DNA of 64,000 nt from Gallibacterium melopsittaci (GCF_042433085.1 NZ_JBHLWA010000049.1:184299-248298); one strand, 5' to 3'. Positions 38,601 to 46,039 are shown, numbered from the stretch's first letter. Program-made: numbers and translations. Notes: generated by a model not told the origin, from the letters alone.

Positions 38601-41600
38601 AGCCTTCATTAACAGCAAAAGAACCATTAATTGAAATATCTTTAGACGCAGAAACTCCCGCCGCTACCGCAATAGCTTTAGCAGAATTCATTGCTGTAGC
38701 ATTGACAGCTACTCCTTGATCTGCTTGACGAGCTTGGAGTGTTGCAGTTTCAGTCACCTCAACTTTAGAGGCGTTATCCATATCATGATAAACCAAGGTT
38801 AAACCAACTGCTGCACCACTACTAGCCGCTACACTGGCTTGACCTGCTATACCAATAGTTCTTGACTCATTATTTGAACTTAACGAAATACTATCTGCCG
38901 TAAGTGTACCACCTTCTACTTTTGTAGTAGCTTGGTTAGCAACATCACTCCAATCAATAGATCCTGCTGCTGCAAACTTGCCACCTTTTCCTCTTGAAAC
39001 TGCACCACCTGCTGCAAATGACACAAGTAATGATTTTGTTTCAGAGTCTGTTGTAATGGCATTAGCAGTAATAGTCGCTTTATTGAAATCAACAGACATT
39101 TTATTTGTAATATCACTGACAGCTATACCTGCTCCACCAGCACCACCACTTCCTTTGGCTAAGCTAATCGCAATCGCTCCAACAACAACGGTATTACCAC
39201 GATCACTTTCTTTATTCGCATTAATGTAAGCATTTTCCGCTTCACTACGTTTTTGATCGTTGCTAGTCTCTTCTTCCGTTTTACTGTCTGTTTTTTGTTC
39301 TTTATTACGATAATCATCACCAGAAGCATCAACACCTGCATCTTCAAGGCTCTTGATATAAGCAGCTTTTCTCGTTTCTGCCCCAACAACCTCTTTAGTA
39401 TCTTTTGCTGAAGCCTCAACAACATCTGCAACAATTCTTGTATTTTTAATGAAAGTATTCGCTTCATTATTTAAGGCGTTATAAGCAACTGCACCTTGTA
39501 GCGATATGCCACTGCCACCAGATGAAGAAGATGATGCCACACCTGCTCCAACACTTACTTGCGTTGTTCCTAATACACTTTGTATGCCTACAGAACTGAT
39601 ATTTCGATAGGATCCCCCATAGATGCCACTATTAAGTGTATTATCAAGATTACTCACAACAATAGAAGCACCAACGGCGGCAGCATTACCGCCTTTTGAT
39701 TTTGCTTTTGTTATACTTAATCCACCTGTCACATCAATATCTTTATTTATCGCCTTAACAGTAATGCTATTTGTTTTCTTCGGCACAACAGGAATTGGTT
39801 GATCTTTAGTTGGCTCAACAGGATCATAGCTTGCATCATTGTTGACATGAGAGTTCACCATCATTGCAGACGTTTGGCTACTTTGTAGATTAACAGAAGC
39901 TGCCACTGATGCACCAAATGAGAAACCATCTTTAGCTTTTGCAGAAGCAATACCTAGCCCAGCTGCAACAACGATACCATCTTTTAATGCAGTAACACTG
40001 ATGTCATCTGCGTGATTGATTTTACTTTCATAAACTGAACTCATCACATCACGTTTTAGACTATTTACCGCAACCGATCCCCCTACACCAACAGAAGAAC
40101 TAGATTGTTTTGCTTTACTCAAGGCAGCAGAACCTGTCCATGCTCCAATAAAGACCTCATCTGTAGAGGATACATTCACTGTATTCTTGTAATTAGTTTT
40201 TTGATCATCTGAAACAGATGCTGGGGTATGATTAATCTTGGCTTTATGAATAAAGGCAGAAGTTTGTCCACCAATAATATTCACTCCAATACTACCTGCC
40301 GCAGCTATTTGATTTTTAGCAGATTGCTTCGTACTTTCTTTGTTTGTATCATTCAATGCATCACTTTGCATGGTGCCTTTTTTAGCATCAGATTCATTTC
40401 TATGTGCATCATCAGCACCACCATTAAGAGGTGATGATTCATCGGATCCTGCTTTCGTGATTTTATTGATATTCGAACCAGAGCCATTACCTGACATTGT
40501 TTCATCAATCTTATCTAACCCTGTACCAATAGTGTTACCTGAAGCGGCTAAATCAAACAATGCACTGAAGCTTTCAATGAACTGAGCCCCTTGCTCACCA
40601 ATTTTTAAATCCATACCTTTTGCAAGATCAATAGGGTTAGTCGATCCTGCTTCACCTGGTGAATTTGCATTTTGGTTTCCACTCTGCTCAGGTGTTTTTT
40701 TCTTAGGTGGCGGTGTATCTTCACTTGAAACTACAGCAATACCAACTGTATTAATGATACCTTCTGCATTGCTTTGGATATCTACACTACCAACGTTAAT
40801 TCCACCTTCTATCGTTACTGTATCACTACCTAATTTGGTTTTATCATCATCACTCAAACGTCCAAATACGACATTTCTAGCTGCATTTTCGTGAATTTGT
40901 GCATTTTTAACTTCATCATCAATATCTGTATTACTACTTTCCGTTTCACTTGGAGATAAAATATCTAAATCAATAACACCAGCTAACGTATTCACATCAT
41001 ACAAACCTAATGCAATGCCCACACCTACTGAATAACCATCTCCACCTTGACCACCTAAAGTAGCATTAGTATTAATTACCTTGTTATGTGCTTTGATATT
41101 CGCTTTTGTTAATGGAAAATCTGTCGCTCTCGTTGTTGTGGTGGTAGTTTCTTTACCTTCTGTATTAGATGGAATAATAAGAGAAGACTCACTAATAGTC
41201 GCTTCATCATCCACGAGTACAAGTGCATTATTAGAACCACGACCTATGGCTAGCATACCATTAATACCACCGTCTCCCGCTTTGGCAGCAGCAAAAACTA
41301 AATTTGCATTAATAGACTTATTAGTAGATAACAAATCAATGTTTCGAGCGCTAAGAGATACTCCTTCAGCAACAAGGACTAAACTATTATTATTCACATT
41401 TGAATAAACAATATTCCCACCAATCCCCTTCGCCGATGATTTTACAAGAGGTAAAATCCCTGCGTTACCTATAAAACTTGTCTCTTGTGATAGAGTATTA
41501 CTACTAACTTTTAAGGATTCGTCAGCATAAATCTTAGCTGTTTTCCCAAGAAGGATATTGCTTGAGTTATCCATATCCGTCACGGCAATAGAGGCAGAAA

Positions 41601-44313
41601 AACCTGCTTTTTTATCTTTTTGTTTAGTCCCATCACCAACCTCTGCTCGCACACCATGATTCGAAATATTTTGATAAGCTGCTGCCGTTGTAAGAATCCT
41701 ATAGATAGCAATAATTGACCCCATCGCTTTTTCAAATTCTGTTGGGGTTTCTGTATTTTTAGCTTGTGTCATTAAACGTTCTAAATCACTTACCTTTAAG
41801 TTTCCTTTATCAAGGATACTAAGTAACTTCTCAAGATCGGCTTGACTTAAATCTTCTGGATTAACAGTTTTGTCGTCTTTGGATATTTGATCAAGAAATT
41901 CCTTCACAGCAGCTGCTGTCTGCCCATCAGTACCATTAAGTTTTAATTCACTTACCCAATCATCAGTGGTCAAAAAGGATTGAATAGGTTCGACTATCTT
42001 TGCAAAAAGTCTCTTATAACGAACATAAGGAACTTCAGTTGAACTATTAATGGAGATATTTGTGCCTTGGATATTCTTAACACTACTATCATCACCTTCA
42101 ATCAATACCTTACTATTATTAGTGATATCTGAAATGGATAATGCTACGCCACCTGCAATCTTCGTTTTCGACCCCTCAAGACCATTATTTACACTTGTAT
42201 AAGAAGAAAATAAATGGTCTTGAATATCTGTTTTTGAATAGATATTGACATCTTTTGCTGATTGAATATGTGCATTTTTTTGTACAATAACATTAGATAC
42301 GTTATTTTGTGCTGCGTATTGAATACCCACAGCAAAACTATCTTCTTCACCTAGTTTTTGAAGAACCTCAGTTATTTTACTGCCAGCTGCACTCTTGTTT
42401 TTTAATTGTGTAAAAATCTTCTGCCCAAATTTCTTGAGTTTATTATCATCTTTTGTGGCGTTTTTTGGATTAAAAAATTTAGAAATAGGCTCCCACAATA
42501 AACGTTCTGGCATACTCCAGCCCAACTGATTATTAGAACTCACTTCATTTTCAAGAAACGTATTTGTTGCACCAATATCAATCTTACCAGCTGCTTTGAT
42601 ATCCTTATTAATATCTACCTTAGCAGAACTATCATAATTACTGATGTTCAGACCTAAAATAGCAAGAGTTTCATCATCGGCACGGACTTTTTCATTCGCT
42701 CTAAATGAGTTTTGTGCATTTGCTGAAATTACAACGCTATCTTTGTAAGAATTTTGCAGAGGTTTCTTCTCTTCATAATTCATATCAGCTGTATTCTGAA
42801 TTTCAACAGAAGCATGATTTTTAATATCCGTAAATAATAAACCTAATTGAAATGTAGGAGCATTGCCCGCCTTTATAGTGTAGTTAATGCTATTTGCAGA
42901 TAATGAAGCTCTCACATCTGTATTTGCATTAATACCTAACTTATTGACTGCATTTAATTTTCCAGAAACTATAACTTCTGCTTGATTATCTAAGTTATAT
43001 ACCATCAGTGCTGTATCAGGCACCGGTGTCATAATATTAATAAATTTAAGAATAGATGTTTCAATATCAATATTCGTGTTTACTGTTGAAAGGGCATTGA
43101 TATTCAGATCATGCTCAGCTTTTAACACTGCACTGCTTTGAATATCTACTTTAGCCTTATTGATTATATTTGTTCTGTTGACATCAATGCCTGCTGCAAC
43201 ATTCCCTATACCAGTTAAAACAAACTCTTCTACAGTCTGTGTGGCATCTGAGAAGTTAGGGTATAAAAATGGATCTTCATACGTTACTTCCGTATTCGCT
43301 CTAACATTCACATCAGACCCAAATACTTTACCTGCAATTGTGACATCTGCTGTCGTCTCAGTTTGTGATTCTTTTACTGTTTTTGCTCCAGCTTTAATTG
43401 ATATGTCACCATGTGAAGTTGAAAGTACTGCTGTTTTATCTATATTAATATTCGCTTTTGTTTGAACTCGACTACTAACAGAAGTTGAATTAGATGACGA
43501 AGCTGGGTTTGTATTATCTGCAAAAGCCTCCAAAACAATATCCCCACTACTATTTTGGGTGGCAACTAACTCTCCGCTTTCACCTGCTTTTTGTGCCGCA
43601 TTTAATGTAACAATATGACTGAATACTTCTTGATTAGCGCTATTTTTAAGACTAGAAACACCTGCTCGCACTTTTCCTGAAACGTTAATACTTTTACCCG
43701 CTCTTAACGTTACATTACTTTTAGCATTAACTTGTCCATCAATCGTAATGTCCCCGCTTGAACTCAATTTAACTTGAGTCGGATCCTTGACAATATCCTT
43801 AATATCATCATTGGTAGTTGGTAAGGTTGCCGGCGTTAAAACAGTTAATGAACCAGCATTAATTACCCCTGTACTGGTGACCGCCATTCCATCTCTACTT
43901 AAGAAAAAGAGGTCGCCATCCACTGTACCGTTTTTAATGGCATTTACTGCCCCTGCAATCTTAATTCTACTATCGACAAGATTAACCAGTTTATTAACTT
44001 TTTGTCCATTATTATCAGTTTTCTGAAAGTGCATATTAACAACTTGCTTGTCTGCCACATTAAAACTGGTAAATTTATTCACACCAATATTATCAATCGC
44101 ATCTTGTGCATAAACTGTTGTAACACCATTCCCAGTAGTTACAGTTCCATTAAATTTTGTATCTTTTACCGTAATATTTTGTGCGATTTCATCCGCCCAA
44201 GATACTCCCGGTATAAACGCCAAACCAGAGGTGATTGCAACAAGTAATTTCAATGCTAATGAAGATTGAGCTGTTAATCTGATATTTCTTGAAAATCTAT
44301 TAGTACGTTTCAT
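23629..44313 (-). CDS. Giant two-partner-secretion exoprotein (LktA-type filamentous adhesin, TpsA)
   Basis: One uninterrupted frame codes 6,894 residues (roughly 0.7 MDa), about twice the size of Fusobacterium LktA. A signal peptide of about 40 residues (MKRTNRFSRNIRL ... GVSWA) is followed by a TPS/haemagglutination domain to about residue 300 (NKFTSFNVADKQVVNMHF, VDGDLFFLSRDGMAVTSTGV). Residues about 300-3700 are beta-helix-like repeats alternating with Gly/Ala-rich segments. Helical, coiled-coil-like inserts lie at about 3750-4235 and 4800-5200. A C-terminal repeat array lies at about 5750-6400, and the unique acidic C-terminus ends EDEIVVE. I noticed no cysteine, and no VENN motif of contact-dependent toxins. 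The ATG at 44313 has the better-spaced AAGAGG; an ATG two codons upstream is possible. The tpsB stop is 25 bases upstream. Probable role: adhesion, possibly cytotoxicity; the LktA label comes from overall likeness. Confidence 0.88.
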   Translation of the reverse strand: MKRTNRFSRNIRLTAQSSLALKLLVAITSGLAFIPGVSWADEIAQNITVKDTKFNGTVTTGNGVTTVYAQDAIDNIGVNKFTSFNVADKQVVNMHFQKTDNNGQKVNKLVNLVDSRIKIAGAVNAIKNGTVDGDLFFLSRDGMAVTSTGVINAGSLTVLTPATLPTTNDDIKDIVKDPTQVKLSSSGDITIDGQVNAKSNVTLRAGKSINVSGKVRAGVSSLKNSANQEVFSHIVTLNAAQKAGESGELVATQNSSGDIVLEAFADNTNPASSSNSTSVSSRVQTKANINIDKTAVLSTSHGDISIKAGAKTVKESQTETTADVTIAGKVFGSDVNVRANTEVTYEDPFLYPNFSDATQTVEEFVLTGIGNVAAGIDVNRTNIINKAKVDIQSSAVLKAEHDLNINALSTVNTNIDIETSILKFINIMTPVPDTALMVYNLDNQAEVIVSGKLNAVNKLGINANTDVRASLSANSINYTIKAGNAPTFQLGLLFTDIKNHASVEIQNTADMNYEEKKPLQNSYKDSVVISANAQNSFRANEKVRADDETLAILGLNISNYDSSAKVDINKDIKAAGKIDIGATNTFLENEVSSNNQLGWSMPERLLWEPISKFFNPKNATKDDNKLKKFGQKIFTQLKNKSAAGSKITEVLQKLGEEDSFAVGIQYAAQNNVSNVIVQKNAHIQSAKDVNIYSKTDIQDHLFSSYTSVNNGLEGSKTKIAGGVALSISDITNNSKVLIEGDDSSVKNIQGTNISINSSTEVPYVRYKRLFAKIVEPIQSFLTTDDWVSELKLNGTDGQTAAAVKEFLDQISKDDKTVNPEDLSQADLEKLLSILDKGNLKVSDLERLMTQAKNTETPTEFEKAMGSIIAIYRILTTAAAYQNISNHGVRAEVGDGTKQKDKKAGFSASIAVTDMDNSSNILLGKTAKIYADESLKVSSNTLSQETSFIGNAGILPLVKSSAKGIGGNIVYSNVNNNSLVLVAEGVSLSARNIDLLSTNKSINANLVFAAAKAGDGGINGMLAIGRGSNNALVLVDDEATISESSLIIPSNTEGKETTTTTTRATDFPLTKANIKAHNKVINTNATLGGQGGDGYSVGVGIALGLYDVNTLAGVIDLDILSPSETESSNTDIDDEVKNAQIHENAARNVVFGRLSDDDKTKLGSDTVTIEGGINVGSVDIQSNAEGIINTVGIAVVSSEDTPPPKKKTPEQSGNQNANSPGEAGSTNPIDLAKGMDLKIGEQGAQFIESFSALFDLAASGNTIGTGLDKIDETMSGNGSGSNINKITKAGSDESSPLNGGADDAHRNESDAKKGTMQSDALNDTNKESTKQSAKNQIAAAGSIGVNIIGGQTSAFIHKAKINHTPASVSDDQKTNYKNTVNVSSTDEVFIGAWTGSAALSKAKQSSSSVGVGGSVAVNSLKRDVMSSVYESKINHADDISVTALKDGIVVAAGLGIASAKAKDGFSFGASVAASVNLQSSQTSAMMVNSHVNNDASYDPVEPTKDQPIPVVPKKTNSITVKAINKDIDVTGGLSITKAKSKGGNAAAVGASIVVSNLDNTLNSGIYGGSYRNISSVGIQSVLGTTQVSVGAGVASSSSSGGSGISLQGAVAYNALNNEANTFIKNTRIVADVVEASAKDTKEVVGAETRKAAYIKSLEDAGVDASGDDYRNKEQKTDSKTEEETSNDQKRSEAENAYINANKESDRGNTVVVGAIAISLAKGSGGAGGAGIAVSDITNKMSVDFNKATITANAITTDSETKSLLVSFAAGGAVSRGKGGKFAAAGSIDWSDVANQATTKVEGGTLTADSISLSSNNESRTIGIAGQASVAASSGAAVGLTLVYHDMDNASKVEVTETATLQARQADQGVAVNATAMNSAKAIAVAAGVSASKDISINGSFAVNEGSNDTTVLFSGSTINNANIITANAIDSSKSVVVAGGITGSAGLALGGAVAINNLGGFISNNETASQKVGAQFKWMTVTTRPQALINLTAEDRASLSTVAAGVAISTSSVALQGVGSATIVNKSVESTLEYSNISNKDSSNSEDKKASVTLAATNNASVNGFAVGAAVSAESVAGGIAINVNRINEDTRTAVTGGTYDLNSLSLKSNADAGILSFAAGVGAGQGAGVAGSFGTNIINNNTISAISGANITATGSVGVVTQSDDVIENYAGAIAAGGSAAVGASVIVNSITGKSNATVDNSTITALGEDSLIEVNNGINDAGFISSAISEDTFSGTLLKRNRNVAYKSGLVVDSSATHSISSSLFTAGVAGSVSVAGTVNVNLIKGETNAGIRNSTINKDLELLTITEDQETKKLTRTWHYDHPAADIYVRAADYTNAAGFVGTLAGSGVAAVGLTADTNAVERTTKAYFENDTRPTTESKADDIVVLADARQALSNFDVSVAIGAGGVGTSANTVVNKLSSQTTIDLNHLNLVYRSLLANATHQDGIYSGNATVGGGAITGQGLTVNVLKQNSTVSANVSDNTFEGENNTEIKADHNSEVQMDIASAGVGGVGVAGSVMVNNMKQKVNITLNNNTINSGSIAANAHNSSTISTHGGNLGGGLVGAGVSVAVSTFNDQVKVNTEGGTLNARDDNLTLKAENERDISQVVVNGSAGGIAAGANIMVTNINSDLSDANYKDINKNLDEVNDKLEKDQQFSKGEKDEVSGTKVTVDSTTLTASKILSIIATESKNDTSMYGGSGSVGGASFDASIGILNKSNSTEVQLKSANLTANNVLVNATDNKDDTLGLYQGSAGALAIGAAYGEVNRNSKVFIDIVDTNIDSTGDTTIQSFDNSVTAISARGLAAGSVGVGAIIAKANNNSNVGVHFNSTDTHHVNTANLNIRSIKDNSVSADVIGGAVGFVSGYGIDAEARDKGVSSINIEGSKYSFAGANMLFKASNTPVVNVNAGSDAAGFYSGQVSRAVGYAEGETSLTVADNNKFTADTLRFVAETGHSADENATTNEDKEAKSADVNVYLRGASLGNASFGVNVASAETKTKTTTTIGSGFYRAFSEENPGTALTIQGLNNINRSVDVGSLNVALTFATSNSTGKTLAEDKITVNAKGVAKDVNNNANYVKNLILLAQGRSTADSLANGDGGALLDISPVAALAENEQNTNTKASLSGEWTVLGDLTITANQKDTADLHSSSTKVGAAVGGATLATNEMKGKSEIDINDSTKINARSVTLNAINDIFTGQKYHYTVEGEVFAIAGVSVPISKADVRKSTAINTGNGVVIQTEGSQHYNALTNANLTNRVKATAVSVLGVQVAKSNNTTVIENVIAPKTSSSTASFINQGTLNDSIVFNSKDILNLTSLSDATIPAGLGAVISSRSNNEVTRTNKININGNVKSSGDLYFDAGRGSSLTMDLGAMAYNYTAIPVSTSPSINLNINENNNVELSLGTEGAKASRDIYFYAKGGDTSIKKATSTYRWVDGGKDEQRDYLGNAEGKVNFADRKPNNTVTIKSGKLVAGDGNNVNINITGLQLPDTAYEFIDNIAKPYTATVTINGKPLEAEKARKYVTFSKENYATTLYDQLKELDKLIAAYGGVPPDSGKALIAYTGYKQDRERVLREMLSRGFAVQAEGGAIRPILSEQGTQDAGLMLNIATVNPIYVSGGNAYIETDTVTGQNNITANSSPSISVTNNSNNYLRVKSLAIGNSGGLIYINGVASENPATDQNATGITIINNHQNAEYEVRSASNHNQTDKMPTISSVEIIGNIDNPLGDVNIDSQGDLLISGVSVAGKSVNLKAKGTIAQSYFDGLFSAGATPEYQYSDVVKPLKEQINISRKEGDGAVKSDAKQNTNSNPELKKVTDEAIAAFINKYGDSIKNEAKPYTDVMFSFDLFNLSSNDFLSKATTLVEWAMKVSKSSNFSNSYKYLLKQIELEQLGDLDMASLKNIGSSIISSLDNNFKARYQKSILMAKLPLGFGKKYVISSSEIQQAIKRSWSNPQTQLNLLASLSALPLSRVINPDNSTTQLSQPGALDASFYLGDNKLISQNVLFNFFTQYANADAVANAKQFAETLKTNLNSQDDFTRFKTAEAIIESQRYLVDQVAKLDLAINKFATDSVMQDDTDIQMYQRNFDMHKNSALSFAGSNNNLKNEINNILSFNEILSLENIMTRLYSADGSVPLGIAMLITTNVQTALGARNLWNQSIERKNAKIAQINNAIVAIKSLKEKLAAQKDEINRKLDADIQLATEQLNNSKSVDWKATAALQQKALEDLGASGSTIAGGEIYLSAAMLNLNGLVQSGFDEYVVSVNDEKLRNASASTTPGLYKINDGNRARLIDLGGGKTKYVYEVQAYYNKDAPENQRKITISDIDVKGGQIHLSGQILNTGGGEIRVASGGAKITITNDTNKTLELGRIQNNQREGILEITDVDVEAKKSQSIRYRKSETGTYLENVDKSGKITSSTKVNEAINYTPISKDIRYYWTEGIDRTTSNIYVYKKELSWWGAYTLDSLATLENSKEIVSESPVGNNTDSKLPEGVFLAKDPNAANVQLDASSVLLSSSRTDPNDDTWTHRHGLFGFYKDVYWRWKTTTGSRETYFYSVKADKPIPVSFIGETNGSITINSDKSSLVYLGGDIKNDAGNAATLNINAAKGLVEQSAGTKITANNIKIIADKGIQNIKVQAASVLKGSMRDDTVTLDLKTNSGGIDVDVQKAFRRGDNTPYYGNVKIKNLESSGMSYNTTNASRGSIVSLSADGSITAESDAKVKGQRIDLISRNGSIGTADNLLNIEAGQQAASDNPQAASINANAKDNIYLKQISGDMRIGTIIANGNIVLDAPKGRFVDALSSKVVQNNLPTEVLIKRWIDAGLIEGIRQGSNVDENGQPVWTYKGAYKEKLEQDFARYTQSMEDSFTQYVSLNSRIEEARQLAKDLATKVQTLEANAPAEDATDAVKKSYNQELKELKARAKSAAQQAVLLDSEQARKAWEDKLAAKQDELNVLFEKEAVKLVDILYTARQAAIKNISDETQRKAAKNDLDSFYRNRITDGLNDDKLQKAKVDLYQDIVGAAVSGDDNSGLGALLTARINQAKAEKTSTTIDVNEAISADDIRQYGLRRGDALTALTTEGDAAAENANINAAYQLWNSYETLSNRLTDVLSDSNVKLSDLLTQAKSANVAEADNVTATFINALHQSKEYLDLKAATDNPEYKWTKDMLLNAISDAMYNKQDGNTSSDTQAKQANIVGHNIVLSGGGIGQHLDDNDVVRINVADLVNPENPDRFTQMSLLANAEVSDVNVITEKYTVKELNQKTGQLEDKVKTRVIAYELHSKLPLGIYTTTKTTQNSDGTTTEELGSITFARNVDTAHTYIAARPKSENGNNNVLGINTIDAGQGDIRILGKTGVKNVANNPDTTNLTAKTLLIEAGKGDVATKEKPMVVNISDMVEAVRGLNAYIKHIGSNPLTFRSAVLENQFVIDSWSGVRSEAGEDAIGYINAKEGLFIKVDHTDVGTPDTALRVLANKESPINIEGANNVYLLGVLGKQADGSLYLGNITAENLSAESKGDLQVGDEKDANENIKTIKVKKAALTAEKAIVIVGNVNAETSLALTSKKAGITDKANAKITTETVEAVSADGIEFNKGKHFINNLIANVYDKGEHFNGSINVITSADTFKASIAKPVMGNIVIENKTGEIVVDKDLIANTVKNSGGGITTGREGRIILIAANNITSSAAIDAQDKVSLDSKGAINNSDNIRSENQSVTMTAINGIENTGTINAGTYVDVTNKGTGIIKLGGAVTGGTSVTAHTEAGNITVGGAVTAEKENVALTVDGQGDISTTGEITGGTSVVAETAGGIINLGGNVTGGTSVTARTGAGDITVGGAVTAEKENVVLTVDGQGDISTTGAVTAGQSVTANTQTGTITLGGDVIATNNNIALTTTTGAIVVKGNAKAGQDIAAKTITGAINVEGNATADHDITAKTETGAITVTGNAQAGHDVNAESKNGAIAFKGTVTAENDVIAATTEKGNITLEKDVTATNRNIALTTKEGAITIKGNADAGNDIVAKTVTGAINVEGNATADHDITANTETGAITVTGNAEAGHDVNAESKDGAITFGGTVTAKNDVIATTTTTTTENGNITLAKDVTATNHNVVLTTKAGAIAVNGNAKAGQDIAAKTETGAINVEGNADAGRDITAKTEIGAITVTGNAQAGHDVKAESKDGAISFNGSVTATNDVIATTIEKGDITLAKDVTATNRNIVLTTKEGAITVKGNADAGNDIVAKTVTGAINVEGNATADHDITAKTVTGPITVTGNAEAGHDVNAESKDGAITFGGTVTATNDVIATTTEKGDITIEKDVTAINNNIALTTKAGAIAVNGNAKAAQDIAAKTETGAINVEGNATADHDITAKTVTGPITVTGNAEAGHDVNAATKDGDIGVTGAVTAANNIMANTVNGNISLKGKVRAKRNVIAESTGEGAITSGNDITAELQDVRLTTNSGNIDVGGSVDAGHNVATASQTGDIHMQGDVTAENDVTARTAIDGDIEFEGNVVADQDILADTIKQGDIIFNGKVRSKRSIAANAQNTGSVILRQDIDADKDIAINAHNGNILFAGNNPTTEDIHATAKTGDITLRLTGVGDIKDSHREENGDRAFLKAEQGNITIEHLGRGDISLYKADAAGINKVTLQDGNAYFEYANGDVMEWSLANPEKAMLIRNMEIGRILNTKAQNVSIDNITQRPLVKANLVITPDGATADRAINDFTIRNIVPNQGNGVVISRLWTNTGYIKANAEPFTLPKLYVLDQAVFSNGVTTSKVYGFNPQITQGYNNYYWIDTNINNPRNALRIWRSDYNDGRWASMNFAYSRVQFSKGNLLDLGDNYYVYSQRIPLTDWMSYKTAFDDFDVPFGKNMVGNYHQDFYRYPWEMMIENRVVTTIKSADEDEIVVE
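25130..26720 (-). repeat. Tandem 321-bp (107-residue) repeats in tpsA
   Basis: The same DNA landmark recurs at 25200, 25521, 25842, 26175 and 26496, giving spacings of 321, 321, 333 and 321 bp. Each 107-residue unit is itself five coils of 21-22 residues of the type GAINVEGNATADHDITAKTE, the size of a beta-helix rung. The 333-bp spacing comes from four extra codons in a threonine run (ATTTTTTTEN in protein). Partial units flank both ends. Near-identity of copies suggests recent duplication or gene conversion, and copy number could vary between strains. Confidence 0.93.
26755..27090 (-). repeat. 195-bp (65-residue) tandem duplication in tpsA
   Basis: Two close copies start at landmarks 26760 and 26955, 195 bp apart. 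Each encodes three coils (21+21+23 residues) including GDITVGGAVTAEKENV and LTVDGQGDISTTG. It lies just N-terminal to the 107-residue array and has the same coil length, so it is a second, differently phased expansion of one beta-helix coil. Confidence 0.88.
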
Positions 44314-44338
44314 AATCATTGCCTCTTAGTATGGTGGC

Positions 44339-45997
44339 TTAAAATTGTGCGTTAATCATAAAGTGGAAGCGTGCAGAATCAACATCACTATCATTGATGG
44401 TCGTTTTTAATGGGAATCCTACGCTGGTATTAAATGAAAAATATTTGGTAATGTTGCCTTTAAATCCAACGCCTGTACTTAGTAGCGTTCGATCTTGATA
44501 AGCATTTTTACCCCAGATATAGCCATAATCAGAAAAAACATAAGCATTCATCTTACCAGCTAAAATTGGAATCGAATGTTCAGCACTGATATTCACTCCG
44601 CTATCAGCACCTAATAAACTTTCTTCATAACCTCTGACACTATATGCACCGCCAATATAGAATTGTTCGGCTGATGGTAAATAAGTCGTTGTCGCTAATT
44701 GTCCATCAAAGCGGATTGATGAAAGTTCATTACTTGCATATCCTTTTTGGAAAACATAACTAATATTTGCTTTGCCGTATCGATTGTTTTCTTTGAGAAT
44801 ATTGACATTACGACCATATTTATAGCTATATTTTTGATAAAAAGCAGAACGTTCACCATAAGAAATTCGATCATAAAAGGCTGATACACCATTATTTTTA
44901 TCATTTACCCATGGGTTAGATGAAAAATCTGTACGCGAACGTTGGTAACTATATTCCAATCCAATTTGTGATTTTATATTTTCAGTCACTGTTAATGGAT
45001 GAACTAATGAAGCACCTAACGCATGCCCGCTACCTTTTACATTTAAGGGTTCTAATTCACCATCTACAACCCTTACTCGGTTTGTACTATAAGAGAGCCC
45101 CAACTTAGTTCCATAAGTATTAATTGGTGCATTGTAGGAAACTGCCCCTGAACGTGTGCCTTGTGAAGATAATAATGTGATACCTAATGCATCTCGATTT
45201 CCAGTTAGACTGGCATTAAATAACGACATTCCATAACGATATTCACCATTATTTTTGGAACCAGCATTGTCACTAAAGAAACGTACAACGTGACGAGGTG
45301 GCTCTTGAACTCGAATTTCATAATCCGTTGTGCCAGTCTCTTCACCAGCTTTTAATACTAAACCAAGTTGAGCATCATTAGTGGCATTAAAACGGATCAA
45401 GGCATCACTAATTTCAGTTAATTTGGCAACCTTATCCTTCTCTAAATGAACTCTATTTAAAATATATTTATCACGCGTTGTTGCATTGCCTGTTAATTGA
45501 ATATGCCCTGTTTTACCTTCTACTAAATCAATCGTAACTATCCCTTTCTTAATGGTTTGTGGAGTTAAGATTGCTCGGGCATTGATATATCCTTTTGCAT
45601 CATAAAGTGCATTAATTTCATCTACGATAACATATAAATCTCGCAAACTAATTTCACGACCAACATACTTTTGGATAATTACATCTAACTCTTCTTTACT
45701 GAGGATTTGTGAAACTGGGAAATGAAGTCCATTTAACTGAAAACGGATATCAGGAAGGGATCTTTTAGTTTGAGAACGTGCTTGACTATTAATCTTTGCT
45801 GATGGTTTATCATTAGATATTTGTTGTTGTACTCGCTGACGTTCTAACTCTTCTTGCATTCGGTTAAGTTGCAAACTAGGATTGTCTGTGGCAGGTAAAT
45901 CTTGTTGTGAAGGTACAGCAGCCTGAACAGCCGGCATACAGCCCAAAATAGATGTGAGATATGCAAATCGTATTTTTTGCACATTAGTCAGTTTCAT
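44339..45997 (-). CDS. TpsB outer-membrane transporter (ShlB/FhaC family)
   Basis: The 552-residue partner of the giant exoprotein. After a signal peptide (MKLTNVQKIRF ... PAVQA) comes a Gln-rich linker. Two POTRA domains follow (about residues 75-220; LNGLHFPVSQILSKEELDVI and LTGNATTRDKYILNRV), then a 16-strand barrel. YIGGAYSVRGYEESL contains the VRGY motif of the conserved L6 loop, and the chain ends in phenylalanine (FHFMINAQF). It recognises the TPS domain and exports TpsA through its pore. The ATG at 45997 follows GAGGATAAT; an upstream in-frame start at 46039 would bury the signal peptide and is rejected. It is the first gene of the leftward TPS operon. Confidence 0.93.
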   Translation of the reverse strand: MKLTNVQKIRFAYLTSILGCMPAVQAAVPSQQDLPATDNPSLQLNRMQEELERQRVQQQISNDKPSAKINSQARSQTKRSLPDIRFQLNGLHFPVSQILSKEELDVIIQKYVGREISLRDLYVIVDEINALYDAKGYINARAILTPQTIKKGIVTIDLVEGKTGHIQLTGNATTRDKYILNRVHLEKDKVAKLTEISDALIRFNATNDAQLGLVLKAGEETGTTDYEIRVQEPPRHVVRFFSDNAGSKNNGEYRYGMSLFNASLTGNRDALGITLLSSQGTRSGAVSYNAPINTYGTKLGLSYSTNRVRVVDGELEPLNVKGSGHALGASLVHPLTVTENIKSQIGLEYSYQRSRTDFSSNPWVNDKNNGVSAFYDRISYGERSAFYQKYSYKYGRNVNILKENNRYGKANISYVFQKGYASNELSSIRFDGQLATTTYLPSAEQFYIGGAYSVRGYEESLLGADSGVNISAEHSIPILAGKMNAYVFSDYGYIWGKNAYQDRTLLSTGVGFKGNITKYFSFNTSVGFPLKTTINDSDVDSARFHFMINAQF

Positions 45998-46039
45998 ATT
46001 ATCCTCGATCACTCTGTATATGAAGATTAAATCAATCAA

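Noticed and set aside
41081..41407. Frame of 108 codons on the plus strand opposite tpsA
   Set aside because: It is an antisense shadow with low-complexity Ser/Val/Ala translation and no start signals.
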